Notes: generated from the sequence alone by a model not told the origin. A stretch of 51,961 bases of DNA from Candidatus Obscuribacterales bacterium (GCA_021732085.1 JAKFVQ010000001.1:1-51961); one strand, 5' to 3'; positions 8,297 through 17,589 are shown, counted from the stretch's first letter. Made by a program: numbers and translations.

Positions 8297-8851
8297 ATGG
8301 TGCCCAAGACTGGTGGAGACATGAAGCCCTCACGGATCATGCGACTTTATCTGACAACAACTTGTGTGGTCGGTGTTTTGCTGACCGCAGCTACGAGTGT
8401 TTTGCTAAAGAATTCAATCATTGAACTCAACGCCGCATTAATCCTGCCCTTGTGCTGGAATGTGCTTTTCATGTTGATACTACCGCTGGTGCTCGATTGG
8501 AGTGAGCAGAAGTATCTCAAAGCGCGCTTCTTGCAGCTTGAAGAGTTGGCACAGGATAATCCGGAGTTGAAAAATTATTTAGAGCAGCAATGCGAAAAAA
8601 TGGCTCTGGCAAAAATTAAAGTTGCGGTCATCGACTCACCTGTTGAGGAAACTTTCAGCTATGGACTTTTGCGCTACAATCCACGGCTCATCGTCTCAAG
8701 AAGTATGCTGAGCGATGCCGAGAAAGCCAAGGCCATTCCAAGCATCGAATCTGAGTTGAACAAGTTTGCAAAGCAAGAAATCAGCCTCTATTTCATCGGA
8801 TTTACAGTGTTGCAAATCATCGTGCAGCAGCTGATTTTTAGATTGGTCTAA
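8297..8851 (+). CDS. Membrane protein resembling an M48 peptidase without zinc ligands
   Basis: This 184-residue protein has two N-terminal transmembrane helices, a cytoplasmic helical stretch, and a region (about 105-165) that follows the HtpX/M48 pattern: a beta strand, a 'TFSYGLLRYNPRLIVSRSML' stretch matching the substrate-groove strand, then an acidic helix. Where M48 enzymes have HELAH, this protein has SELNK (152-156): both zinc histidines are replaced while the Glu and Leu remain, and the following QEI matches the usual RDI. It ends with a third hydrophobic helix. It is likely a catalytically dead M48 relative with a structural or regulatory role. The start is uncertain (ATG 8297 or ATG 8321). 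Confidence 0.6.
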   Translation: MVPKTGGDMKPSRIMRLYLTTTCVVGVLLTAATSVLLKNSIIELNAALILPLCWNVLFMLILPLVLDWSEQKYLKARFLQLEELAQDNPELKNYLEQQCEKMALAKIKVAVIDSPVEETFSYGLLRYNPRLIVSRSMLSDAEKAKAIPSIESELNKFAKQEISLYFIGFTVLQIIVQQLIFRLV

Positions 8852-9055
8852 GATCCAGCCAGAGACCAACCGTAACGCCTTAGCGCGCAAGTCTTGCAGA
8901 GCGCCGAGCGGCTTTATATACTTAGGCGATATCCAGCAGCTGTGTTGCTGCGTGAAGCGGTCTTGGCGTGTCGGCACGGAGCGTGAACGTTTAGAGGATT
9001 GTGGTTCGCGGAGGGGATGAAGCAAGCCGTATGCGGCAAGCGCCTTCGGGCCGTT

Positions 9056-9107
9056 GTTTTTAGTGGAGGATGCGGAGACGCAGAATGCGGCGGGAGCACC
9101 CGGAACG
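9056..9107 (+). repeat. REP-like dispersed palindromic repeat
   Basis: This copy of the ~50-bp dispersed element reads TTAGtGGAGGATGCGG then CGCAGAATGCG (a 4-bp stem, 3-nt loop), then GGAGCACCCGG. In other copies an outer GGATGC/GCATCC pair encloses the small hairpin. A more degenerate copy may lie just upstream at about 9005-9053. It lies immediately before the Shine-Dalgarno of the next gene, and a naive longest-frame start of that gene would translate part of it. Confidence 0.85.
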
Positions 9108-9125
9108 TCTATAAGGAGAAGGATA

Positions 9126-10214
9126 GTGAAAATCGTCATTTTTGGCGGCGGGCGTCAGGGCTGGGTTATTGCAAAAAATCTAGTCGAAAGAAGCGAGCAG
9201 CCTAGCGTAAGCATCGTCGATCTACAGACGTCAAACTTACCCCCGCTAAAGAATGTTGAAACGACTACTGGTGATGTCCTTGATCCAGAGCAAGTCGCAC
9301 GATTGGTTGAAGGTGCAGATGCCGCAGTCCTGGCCGTGCCGAGCCGCATCGCACATGAAGCGCTTTCCAATTTATTGAAGACTGGTATCCCAATTGCTGA
9401 TGTTTGCTTTACACCCGATCCGCCCTTGGATCTGGATGAACTGGCTAAGAAAAGTGGTAGCACCTGCGTCGTAGATTGTGGTGTAGCTCCGGGTCTGAGT
9501 CATATGTTGATCGGCGCAGCCACTGAAAAGTTTGGCGGTCTGGATTATGCCCGAATATATGTTGGCGGCGTTCCGCAGGAGCCAGTCGATGCTTTCCGTC
9601 ATGCTGTATATTTCAATCCTCACGATTTGCTCGCCGAGTATGTTCGGCCTGCCCGCTCTCGCAAAGACGGAATTGATGTCGACCCACATCCATTGGACGC
9701 AGTAGTCGAAGAATTCAAGGATCAGGAATTGGGTTCAATGGAAGCCTTCTTGAGCGACGGCTTACGTAGCCTTCTAACCAGCTACAAGGACGTTCCTAGC
9801 ATGGAAGAGCGAACCCTTCGTTGGCCGGGTCATATTGATGCGATGAAGGTTCTTCGCGATCTAGGCTTACTAGACGATAGTAGTACATTTGATTCTGTTG
9901 CTCGTACTTTAGGCAAAAAGTATCCAGCTGATAAATTCAAAGATCTGTTGCTGATGTTTGTCGAAGGTCGCAAGGGCTCGCAGTCCATTTCATGGCGCTT
10001 ATTAGATCGCGCAACGGACGGAAACTCTGCGATGAGTAGAACAACTGGTTTCACGACGGCCGCCACAGCGATGGTGCTAGCGCGCAAACAGTTTGTCGAA
10101 GCAGGTGTGCATGCGCCTGAAAGACTTGGCCACGATCCAAAGCTAACTCAGATCATATTGGATGATCTCAAAGAGCGAGGAGTAGTGGTGCAGGAACTTG
10201 TCGCCGCAAAGTAG
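9126..10214 (+). CDS. Saccharopine dehydrogenase-like NAD(P)-dependent oxidoreductase
   Basis: The N-terminus is a Rossmann strand-turn-helix, KIVIFGGGRQGWVIAKNL, with the dinucleotide-binding glycines, followed by an acidic residue after beta-2 (VDL). The central part (DCGVAPGLSHMLIGAA) and the C-terminal dimerisation domain match the saccharopine dehydrogenase/lysine ketoglutarate reductase-like family. Family members reduce or oxidise C-N bonds in amino-acid metabolism or act in polyamine synthesis; the substrate is not readable. I chose GTG 9126 (AAGGAG seven bases upstream) because the longer ATG frame at 9054 would consist of the repeat element. Length 362 residues, cytoplasmic. Confidence 0.8.
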   Translation: MKIVIFGGGRQGWVIAKNLVERSEQPSVSIVDLQTSNLPPLKNVETTTGDVLDPEQVARLVEGADAAVLAVPSRIAHEALSNLLKTGIPIADVCFTPDPPLDLDELAKKSGSTCVVDCGVAPGLSHMLIGAATEKFGGLDYARIYVGGVPQEPVDAFRHAVYFNPHDLLAEYVRPARSRKDGIDVDPHPLDAVVEEFKDQELGSMEAFLSDGLRSLLTSYKDVPSMEERTLRWPGHIDAMKVLRDLGLLDDSSTFDSVARTLGKKYPADKFKDLLLMFVEGRKGSQSISWRLLDRATDGNSAMSRTTGFTTAATAMVLARKQFVEAGVHAPERLGHDPKLTQIILDDLKERGVVVQELVAAK

Positions 10215-10472
10215 CTTCTGAGAACGAATCACTTGTTGCCGTCATGGTATCGTCGTCATTGACATGCCAAGCAATTTAGCACGAATAGATTTAAGGATCG
10301 CTAGGCGGGAGCCTTTCCCTGAAGTCCTGTAATTGCTAGCTTTGCAGGTTCGCTGTGCATTTCGAAATTTGATTGAGAGTCTAACTCACGTAGGCTAGTT
10401 GAATGAGTCAAGGTTATACTAAGATCAGATGTTTCTTATACATATCTCCCGCGTGACCGAAGGCCCCGTTAA

Positions 10473-11318
10473 ATGTACGCTCTAACAAAATCTTCTCTGG
10501 ATGGAAGAACAGAAAATCCAGTTCTAATTGTTGAAGACAATTTGACCAATCAGAAAGTCGCTACACTTCTTCTTGCGCGGCTAGGCTTGCAGTCGCAAAT
10601 TGCCAATAACGGCAAGGAAGCGGTCGAGCTTTATGCAGATACGAATAATAATTATTCGGTGATCCTGATGGATTGCCATATGCCGGAGATGGACGGCTTT
10701 GAAGCCTCCGTCGCGATAAGGAAAATGGAACGATTATCTGGGCGGTATACACCCATCATCGCCGTCACGGCCTTGGCAATGGCAGGGGACAGAGAACGCT
10801 GTATAGCTGCAGGAATGGATGACTATCTGCCCAAGCCAATTGATCCAGAGCGCTTGCGCGCTAAGCTCAATCATTGGATGCGTGCCGATGTTCTTTATCA
10901 ACAGCAAAAACATCATCGCCGCTTTCTGCGGCCGCAATCGCCTCTGGCAGTACTTGAGCCGGACCCGATCAATATTCAGGAATTAGAAGAATTCTACGGC
11001 TACGAGCAACTCGCCGAGATGCTCCGTCTTTTCCAGACAGACACGTCTGACATGCTAATTCGCTTAGAGGCATTTCTTGAAGAAAAGAATGCACGTGCAG
11101 TGGCAGGCCTTGCTCACGAGTTGAAGGCCGGCAGTGCGTCAATCGGCGCTAAGCAATTAGCTCGGGTAGCGATGCACCTTGAACAAGCTGTAGTGCAGGA
11201 AGACTGGGCTGAGGCCACGGAGCTTCTCGAATCTTTCAAAAAATCCTTTCAGAAATTTCAATCGTTCTTAGACACCAATCTGGCAGCTGAGCAAACGGCT
11301 GTGGAGAGTCCTTCATAG
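10473..11318 (+). CDS. Response regulator receiver domain fused to an HPt domain
   Basis: Residues 15-135 are a receiver domain with acidic pair E21/D22, phosphoacceptor D67 in LMDCHMPEMDG, T99 and K121 in PKP. Residues ~165-265 are a four-helix HPt domain with phospho-His H215 in AHELKAGSAS. There is no DNA-binding or kinase domain, so the protein is a phosphorelay intermediate that moves phosphate between a hybrid kinase (not in the window) and a terminal regulator. The ~255 bp upstream is non-coding and contains a TATACT at 10415-10420 that could serve as a -10 box, though no clear -35 is visible. Confidence 0.9.
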   Translation: MYALTKSSLDGRTENPVLIVEDNLTNQKVATLLLARLGLQSQIANNGKEAVELYADTNNNYSVILMDCHMPEMDGFEASVAIRKMERLSGRYTPIIAVTALAMAGDRERCIAAGMDDYLPKPIDPERLRAKLNHWMRADVLYQQQKHHRRFLRPQSPLAVLEPDPINIQELEEFYGYEQLAEMLRLFQTDTSDMLIRLEAFLEEKNARAVAGLAHELKAGSASIGAKQLARVAMHLEQAVVQEDWAEATELLESFKKSFQKFQSFLDTNLAAEQTAVESPS

Positions 11319-11342
11319 GTTTTCCTTTGGCCGCTGTAGCAG

Positions 11343-12950
11343 CTATCTGATTTCTTCCGATTGGAATATGTCAAATTTGCATCCGTCGCGCCAATCATCG
11401 CGGTGAAGTCCAGCCTTTTGTGCCAGCTGTGATAAGGTCTGGCTGAGATTCCATTTCCACTCCACTGCTACTTGCGGTAGAAACACAGCCTGATGTTTGT
11501 CCTTTGACAGAATTACTCCATCCCTGCCGATAACTATGTCGTTATAAGATGCCACTCTGCGTGGTGGCGTCAGCACGTTGATATCTATTGTTAATTTGCT
11601 GAGCTCATCCTCGCGAACAGACTCGAAGCGATGGTCTCGCGAACATGAGCCGATGGCATTCTCTTGTACGGCTTTCCAAAGGGGCTTAACAGGATAGATG
11701 GAACCGATGCAGCCACGCAGCCCGTCGTGATCATGATCATCTTCCTTTCCGGGTGCCGTAATCGTGAGAGTAACGAAGACCCCAAAACAGGCCTTCATAG
11801 CCGGCGTTATGTTAATGCCGAGTTCACTTGGTGTTGCCGTGCGGTGCTCTTTTACATAAACGTCAATCGTTTTGCGTGCAAGGTCCAGTAAGCTCTTTCG
11901 TTCTGCTTGCGATAGCTTGACGATTTCTTTTGCGGGTCTGACTTTGGCAGGATCTTCCGGCCATTCACCGCCCGAAAATACAATGCCAATATAGCTGACG
12001 GAATTCTCAGCGTCGTCCTTTGCTATGTCCTGTGAGTTGGCATATTTCACTGCTGTGCCATGACTCTCTTGCGGAAGCAGCGCCTGGAGAACCTGGCATG
12101 GATACATACCACATATGGTGTCATTGGTGCGATGTAAGAATTCGATGAAACCATCGAGGTCTAGTGCGCTTAGATGCTGAAACGCCTCACTGTCAAGCTC
12201 TGCAATCTTCTTGCTTGAATATGAATCAAAAGGAGTGAAGCCATAGCGAGGTCCATAGTGTGTAAAGTCCGAGCTCACTATTACCAGGTCATTTTTGCCT
12301 ACATAACCTTTCAATATTTCACCGATTAATCTTGCCTCGGACTCATCTTCCAGGTGGCCGATTACGATCGGGATTAGCTTAGCAGCAGGAAAGCAATACT
12401 TGATGTAAGGCAACTGCAATTCCAATGAATGCTCGATGTTATGAACGTTACTATTTACGCAGAACATTGGATAAGTTTTCAGCTCATCTATCGTCTCCTT
12501 ATCGAGATCGATTTCTCCTAATGGCGTGGCAAAGCTGCTATTCTGCGGCAGAGCGACTCCTCGAACTGCGACGTGATGAGAAGGTCCAAGTAGAAAAATC
12601 CGCTTGATGTTTTTCTGTTTGGCAGCAACTTTATATGAATATGCCGCAGTCTGTCCCGAATACTTGTAACCAGCATGCGGCGAAATGATAGCTAGTATTG
12701 GCTGCTTAAATTCTCTATTTTGTGGGTGCAGGTTGCTGCAGCTTGCTGTATCCGGGATAGCTTGGGCGTTGTCCAGATATTCTTTAAGTTGTGCCTTCAA
12801 TTTCTCGGGATTGCTTTCATACCAGGAGCCGGCGTATTGCGGACGGCGGCTGGTTTCAGCCGGAGATTGAGCCCAAAATGGTCGATTGAACATAAAGAAG
12901 CTGCTCGCTAAAGCAAGAAGTACTGCTGTCCGTACAAGTATACGCTGCAT
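11343..12950 (-). CDS. Exported fusion of Memo-like (AmmeMemoRadiSam B) and AMMECR1 (A) domains
   Basis: A Sec-type N-terminus (hydrophobic to about residue 27, ending FWAQ) precedes two domains. Residues ~36-328 are a Memo/LigB-fold domain with SPHAGYKYSG (H92), GPSHH (H125/H126), SSDFTHYG (H231) and the conserved TICG cysteine (C280). Residues ~345-530 are an AMMECR1 domain with the invariant LRGCIGS. These domains usually occur with a radical SAM protein in the AmmeMemoRadiSam system; none is present nearby. Export of the fusion is unusual because the system is normally thought of as cytoplasmic. It converges on the REC-HPt gene with only 24 bp between stops. Confidence 0.9.
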   Translation of the reverse strand: MQRILVRTAVLLALASSFFMFNRPFWAQSPAETSRRPQYAGSWYESNPEKLKAQLKEYLDNAQAIPDTASCSNLHPQNREFKQPILAIISPHAGYKYSGQTAAYSYKVAAKQKNIKRIFLLGPSHHVAVRGVALPQNSSFATPLGEIDLDKETIDELKTYPMFCVNSNVHNIEHSLELQLPYIKYCFPAAKLIPIVIGHLEDESEARLIGEILKGYVGKNDLVIVSSDFTHYGPRYGFTPFDSYSSKKIAELDSEAFQHLSALDLDGFIEFLHRTNDTICGMYPCQVLQALLPQESHGTAVKYANSQDIAKDDAENSVSYIGIVFSGGEWPEDPAKVRPAKEIVKLSQAERKSLLDLARKTIDVYVKEHRTATPSELGINITPAMKACFGVFVTLTITAPGKEDDHDHDGLRGCIGSIYPVKPLWKAVQENAIGSCSRDHRFESVREDELSKLTIDINVLTPPRRVASYNDIVIGRDGVILSKDKHQAVFLPQVAVEWKWNLSQTLSQLAQKAGLHRDDWRDGCKFDIFQSEEIR

Positions 12951-12985
12951 TGCGATAGATCACTGAAACCTGCGAAATTATCGCA

Positions 12986-13537
12986 CTAATTTGCTGCTGG
13001 CGGCGGTTTAGTTTCTGAGGCGTCGCCTTTATTCTCCAGCGGCGCCTCAGGAGTTGCCGCTGGGGCAGCCGAACTTGATCCGGCTTTTACAGGATCCATC
13101 CGCACCGAAATGCTTGATTTTGAGTCCCACTGGTCTGCTTGCGAGTCAAAGGTTACGACAAGCTTTGCCAGGCTGCCGCTAGGCAAGGACGGTAAAGGCT
13201 GTGCTGCATTAAAGGCGTCGCTCGCTTTTTGCTCCGCCTCGCCGCTTTTGGGAGTGCTTGTCAGGTTCAAGTTGGTGACCGATCCATCTTGCGCGACATC
13301 TACAGATAAGACAACATGATTTTTTCCTGTTGGGAAATTCCAGCCCTTATCGATTTTTGGTCTTAATTGATTTACGTAGTTGTTGTAAATTGGATTTCCC
13401 TGAGCGCTTGCTGCCGGTCTTGCCGCTGCGGGCTTTTGTGCTGGTGCGCAATAAGCGCATTGCGTGCTTAAGCAGAAGGTCAGGCTCATCGCTGCAACTT
13501 GAAATTCTTTTCCAAGCAAAGTCGAAAGCAGTTTCAT
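12986..13537 (-). CDS. Exported protein with TonB/TolA-like C-terminal domain
   Basis: I start at the ATG at 13537 (AAGGA eight bases upstream), giving MKLL and a hydrophobic signal ending AYCA-APA. A Pro/Ala linker follows. Residues ~55-140 match the TonB_C/TolA C-terminal fold: YNNYVNQLRPKIDKGW, then VVLSVDVAQDGSV, then DAFNAAQPLPSLP. The tail is Pro/Ala/Ser-rich and disordered. There is no membrane anchor beyond the cleavable signal, so it cannot transduce energy like classic TonB and probably acts as a periplasmic interaction module. It lies about 35 bp upstream of the Memo-AMMECR1 gene on the same strand and may be co-transcribed. Confidence 0.7.
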   Translation of the reverse strand: MKLLSTLLGKEFQVAAMSLTFCLSTQCAYCAPAQKPAAARPAASAQGNPIYNNYVNQLRPKIDKGWNFPTGKNHVVLSVDVAQDGSVTNLNLTSTPKSGEAEQKASDAFNAAQPLPSLPSGSLAKLVVTFDSQADQWDSKSSISVRMDPVKAGSSSAAPAATPEAPLENKGDASETKPPPAAN

Positions 13538-13628
13538 CTCAATTTTCCTTCTCAGCAATCCGGTAAAGGCTTAGTCGCTGTACTTTTGCGCAAAGCTATT
13601 TCTTGTGAATTAATACCCAGTTTGCAGA

Positions 13629-14837
13629 TCAATTATCTGAACCATTTGCTTTTGTCCTGAAAAGACCGAATGATGAGGTGTAACCGTGCAAAAACGTTGT
13701 TCCTGCAATTGGTCCGATTTCGCCATTGCAAAAGAATCCTGAAAGCGGAATTTCACCCAAATATGTTTTGAAACAATCGCTGTCGTGATTTGCTGTGCCG
13801 TACAAGTGTTCGCCTCGTCCGAGGCAGGAAAATAATAATGCGCCTTCCGGAGGAGCCTTGTGCTTATCTTTGTAATTCTTGAGTAGTTGACGGAGATCAT
13901 CTGACGAAGTGTCAGCGTCACGCAAATGAAATTGAATGGTGCGCTCATTACGGAGAAGTTCTCCGACGAGAAGCGCGCCTGAACTTGGCTCTAAACCGAG
14001 AATATTGCGAATGAGAAAGTCACCGGGGCTGAATGTTTCTTGGAATTCGTCCATGACTACGCCCAGGAATAGAGAATATTTCGCGAGCTGCTGATCTTTG
14101 GGCGTCATCCCCTCAAGTACTTCGTAAAGTGCTTGTACTGCTGGCTTCCCATCTAGTTCGAGAAGCACATTGTTTTGGCATTTCGTGACACGAAAAGTTC
14201 GCCCCACTGGGCGACAGCCTTGAGCAACAATGGTTTCAACGACAACGTTGCCTGACAAAGCAAGGCCTACGGCACCGGTTTTGAAAACCTGCTCATTTAA
14301 GTAAAGTCTATTTTTGCCCGGTTGATGAGCACCGCTTGCCAAGCCACCAACTTTGACAGCTTGCGGAAATGCAAAATCGAGACCCTGAACCAGAGCCTCA
14401 ATTCGGAATGAAAAAGGGTCCGGTAAGAGAACGAAATCCGGAGTATCGCCAGCACTGGCTCCGACAAGCTCCTCCCATTTTCGCTGTGGCGCGTCCATAT
14501 CGGGAAGTTCATCGTCTTCAATGTGAAAGTCGGTTATCTTTACATCAGGTAAGTGTGCGGCCGATAACGATATTGCAGGAACCTGCTCTAGTTCTATTCC
14601 GCCGCCGATGATGCCACCGGCCGTGCAGCCAAGCAGCTTCTTGGCATTTAGTGATTTTTGAGCCAGGCTGGCGATGCTTTCAGCCTCAGGTACGAAATGC
14701 GGTGAGATGAAGCAAAAAAGCAAGTCGCATGAAGAATTGCCAAGCTGCTCTTTTATTTGTTCTGCTGCAGCCTCAAAGAGTTCGTCCAGCGTTTGTTTGC
14801 TGTTTCTCTGGCTTGCAATTGCAGAAGCCCACTTCAT
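13629..14837 (-). CDS. FIST domain sensor protein (FIST_N and FIST_C)
   Basis: This ~400-residue protein shows the FIST_N pattern (CDLLFCFISPHF, then LLGCTAGGIIGGG, then VGGLASG) followed by a FIST_C segment (residues ~220-395, with GALLFSCLGRGEHL and PLSGFFCNGEIGPI). FIST proteins bind small ligands, probably amino acids, and usually feed signal transduction, yet here there is no attached kinase or output domain. The ATG at 14837 is preceded by GGTGGA six bases away, better than the longer TTG start. It is divergent from the APC permease, so a ligand-sensing link to that transporter is plausible but only inferred from position. Confidence 0.88.
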   Translation of the reverse strand: MKWASAIASQRNSKQTLDELFEAAAEQIKEQLGNSSCDLLFCFISPHFVPEAESIASLAQKSLNAKKLLGCTAGGIIGGGIELEQVPAISLSAAHLPDVKITDFHIEDDELPDMDAPQRKWEELVGASAGDTPDFVLLPDPFSFRIEALVQGLDFAFPQAVKVGGLASGAHQPGKNRLYLNEQVFKTGAVGLALSGNVVVETIVAQGCRPVGRTFRVTKCQNNVLLELDGKPAVQALYEVLEGMTPKDQQLAKYSLFLGVVMDEFQETFSPGDFLIRNILGLEPSSGALLVGELLRNERTIQFHLRDADTSSDDLRQLLKNYKDKHKAPPEGALLFSCLGRGEHLYGTANHDSDCFKTYLGEIPLSGFFCNGEIGPIAGTTFLHGYTSSFGLFRTKANGSDN

Positions 14838-14937
14838 AAATAGTCCACCATTTACCAACTCGTACTCAGTTTACGCTTCGGAGTTATAATTTCCAAACAG
14901 ATTGACGAATTCTATTGGCGTCCCTAAAGTTTGAAAC

Positions 14938-16878
14938 GTGGAATCGCACGATAACTCAGTAAAGACACCCGCAAAAGAAGGCGGGCATGGAGATGCGCTG
15001 CTTCCTTGGTGGCTGGCTGCCGGCATTGTTGGTGCCGATATTGGCACGTCCGTCTTCTACAGCACTGGCGTAATTAAGCCTTTTGTCGGCTTTACGGCGC
15101 CTTTGGTTATTCTCTTCGTTTGTTTAATGATGTGGTTCTTCAAGGCAACCTATGAAGAGGGCTGCTCGGCAAGTCCTTTCAATGGTGGCGCCTACATGAT
15201 GGTTCTACAGACCGTCGGTCGGCGTGTGGCGATGGTCGTCGGCGCTCTGACGATTCTGTCGTATCTTGCGACGGCTGCAGTAAGCGCACTTTCCGGCGCC
15301 TATTACATCGATTCTTTTGACAACATTGTAAACTGGCCTGTTGCTCAAGTTTGCATTGTTGCCATTATTCCGGTGATTGTCTTTGGCTTACTGAATATCG
15401 TAGGCATCAAAGAGCCGGCAATTATCGTTTTTGGAATCGCTTTTTTACATTTCGCTCTTTTGCTTGGCATGGATGTTTGGGGTCTTATACTGGCTTTTCA
15501 GCGAAATGTTGATTTTGGCAAAGTATTTCAGGCGGTCCCCAACTTTCATCCAATTGCTTATTTGCAAGGTATTGCCTGTGCCTTCCTTGGAATTACTGGT
15601 TTTGAATCCGCGGCGCAAATTGTTGAGCAGCTCAAGTCACCTACCTGGCGAACGCTTAAGCAGGTCTATCTCGCTATCGTTATTCTGGTTGGAATAACGG
15701 CACCGCTCACTTCTTATTTGTGCATTATTCTTCTGACCAACGAGCAGCTCGATTTCTATTCAAACAGTTTGCTATCCGGCCTTGCTTATGTTGAAGGTGG
15801 TACGCCTCTGCTGATTACGCTTGTGATTGACGCTGCCCTTACTCTGTTTGCAGCGGTGAATACTGCGTATGTCGGTTGCATTGGTTTGTGCACTACGATG
15901 GCAAAGCAGGGCAATTTGCCTGCGTTCTTCTTGAGGCGATGGGCTGGAAAGTTTCCTGCGCTTCAAGGCTATCCCTATGTTGTTTTGGGATTCATGCTGG
16001 TGACCGTCGGGATGATTCTGATACTGCCGGGACAGGTCGACAATCTCGGTCAGGTCTATGGAATGGCTTTCCTTGCCGTAATGATCAGCTTTTGCGTAGG
16101 TGTTTTGCTCTTGCGTGTGCGAATGCCGTTGAAAGTAGCAAGAGCGCCTTATCGCACTCGATGGGTTCTTCACGTAGGCGCTCTTGTAATTCCTATGCCG
16201 CCTGCCATCGGAATTACAGTTCTGCTCTTCGCGCAGATTGTTTTAATTGTCACCGCCCATAGTGCCAGAGCTCTGGGCTTGCAAATCTTTACTCTGGTAT
16301 TACTATTAATGGCGTTCTATCGCTTGGGTGTAGTCGAGGAGCGCTTGTCCGATCTGGCTGATCTGCGTCTGGGTCTGGGCCAGTTTAAGCACTTACCTGA
16401 GCTGCCAGAAGATCTTCCCACCTATGTACTTTGTACCGGCGGAGCGAAGGCGAGAAATCTTGCTAGCATGCTCCTGCGGCTCTTGGCTCGTGAAGAACCA
16501 GGACCGAAAGAGGTAATTATCTTTCACGCAGAGGAAGAGAAGGCTCGCCGAGGTGTGATGTATGAGCTTTTGCAGCGGGTCGTTTCTCAGCAGATCGTGC
16601 CTGAATTTGAAAAAGAGAATATGATTCTCACTGTCAAAGTGATGCCTGAAACCCTCATCGATGGCTTGATTCAATTGAAGCGTGCACACCCATTCAAGAA
16701 GGTATTTATAGGTACCGGCTCGGACCCACAAACCGCGCAAAAATATGCCAAGGATCTCGAGACCAATTTGGGTGTTCACGTAGTCAATATTGGAAGCCCC
16801 TCGACTGGTGGGGGGACCTTGAAGTCAGAGCTTGAGCAGCAGCAAGCGGATCAATCTGCAAAGGGCGCTCAATCTTAG
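14938..16878 (+). CDS. APC-superfamily amino acid permease with cytosolic C-terminal domain
   Basis: About 12 transmembrane helices span residues ~20-480. TM1 carries the glycine-rich GIVGADIGTSVFYSTG motif of APC transporters, and the TM6 region reads FLGITGFESAAQI. The last ~130 residues are soluble, with alternating beta strands and helices (YVLCTGG, EVIIFHAEEE, KKVFIGTGSD) resembling a nucleotide-binding or universal-stress-like fold. The start is a GTG with weak Shine-Dalgarno; a TATAAT at 14885-14890 is a possible -10 box. The substrate is unknown. The gene overlaps tail-to-tail with the PAS protein by 95 bp. Confidence 0.85.
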   Translation: MESHDNSVKTPAKEGGHGDALLPWWLAAGIVGADIGTSVFYSTGVIKPFVGFTAPLVILFVCLMMWFFKATYEEGCSASPFNGGAYMMVLQTVGRRVAMVVGALTILSYLATAAVSALSGAYYIDSFDNIVNWPVAQVCIVAIIPVIVFGLLNIVGIKEPAIIVFGIAFLHFALLLGMDVWGLILAFQRNVDFGKVFQAVPNFHPIAYLQGIACAFLGITGFESAAQIVEQLKSPTWRTLKQVYLAIVILVGITAPLTSYLCIILLTNEQLDFYSNSLLSGLAYVEGGTPLLITLVIDAALTLFAAVNTAYVGCIGLCTTMAKQGNLPAFFLRRWAGKFPALQGYPYVVLGFMLVTVGMILILPGQVDNLGQVYGMAFLAVMISFCVGVLLLRVRMPLKVARAPYRTRWVLHVGALVIPMPPAIGITVLLFAQIVLIVTAHSARALGLQIFTLVLLLMAFYRLGVVEERLSDLADLRLGLGQFKHLPELPEDLPTYVLCTGGAKARNLASMLLRLLAREEPGPKEVIIFHAEEEKARRGVMYELLQRVVSQQIVPEFEKENMILTVKVMPETLIDGLIQLKRAHPFKKVFIGTGSDPQTAQKYAKDLETNLGVHVVNIGSPSTGGGTLKSELEQQQADQSAKGAQS

Positions 16879-17371
16879 CTTCGCATTTATCATGTTGATG
16901 GTGGCTCAAGTTTGTTTTGTACTTGATCACGCTTAGATCCAATTCAACAATCAACTTGCGAATACCGATACGTTGGCCCTGCTCGTTGCTTATCACTTGA
17001 GTTTCTGAATAACTCCAGAACTTTTGTTCGTTCTTTCTACGCTGCCAGGCGAATGAGGAGAATGCTCCTTTGCGCTCGGTTGCGCGTAGCTCGAACGATG
17101 CTTTTCCGTGAGCTGTGTCACAAGTCGAATAAAGAATCGAAATATGTTTATCGATTATATCGACTTCGTCCCAGCCATAGGTTGCTTGTGCTTTGGGCGA
17201 CCAGTAGGTAATAAAACCATTCATATCCATATCGATGACTGCCACTTCTCCCTGTGCAATATGCGGCTTCCAGAGAGATTCTCTTTTATAGAGTTTCATA
17301 CGCGTGCTTTCATCAGCAGGACGAACGGCTCCCACGGGGGCTTGTGCATCTCCCGTTGGCGGTAATTTCAT
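16784..17371 (-). CDS. PAS domain protein
   Basis: Residues ~35-145 form a single PAS domain: AVIDMDMNGFITYWSPKAQATYGW, then a helix with DIIDKHISILY, then FWSYSETQVISNEQGQRIGI. No kinase, GGDEF or HTH output domain follows; the last 45 residues are polar and lie antisense to the end of the APC permease. It may be an isolated sensor or the remnant of a longer signalling protein whose 3' part was lost. The ATG follows a GGAG 12 bases upstream, a loose spacing. Confidence 0.75.
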   Translation of the reverse strand: MKLPPTGDAQAPVGAVRPADESTRMKLYKRESLWKPHIAQGEVAVIDMDMNGFITYWSPKAQATYGWDEVDIIDKHISILYSTCDTAHGKASFELRATERKGAFSSFAWQRRKNEQKFWSYSETQVISNEQGQRIGIRKLIVELDLSVIKYKTNLSHHQHDKCEAKIERPLQIDPLAAAQALTSRSPHQSRGFQY

Positions 17372-17589
17372 TTTAGTCTAAAGCTCCTGTACTGTTGAAC
17401 CTGACGGTTCGTATCGACATTGATTCCAGCTGTATCTCTTGATACATCCAGTCTATCGAACGATTATGAGGGATTTGTGAGGGCGCCGGAGCTCATCTCC
17501 CTCCACCCGGTAGACAGCAAGCCCGGTAGCAGCCAGAAATGCCGTGACAGATTTTGCCTTCTACCCAGCCTAAGAGTGGATGCGGTGGG

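Noticed and set aside
9054..9125. N-terminal extension of the saccharopine dehydrogenase-like protein
   Set aside because: It is a translated REP-like repeat, and a GTG with a good Shine-Dalgarno and the Rossmann start lies at 9126.
10392..10420. Sigma-70 promoter ahead of the REC-HPt gene
   Set aside because: TATACT is present, but no acceptable -35 box lies 16-18 bases upstream.
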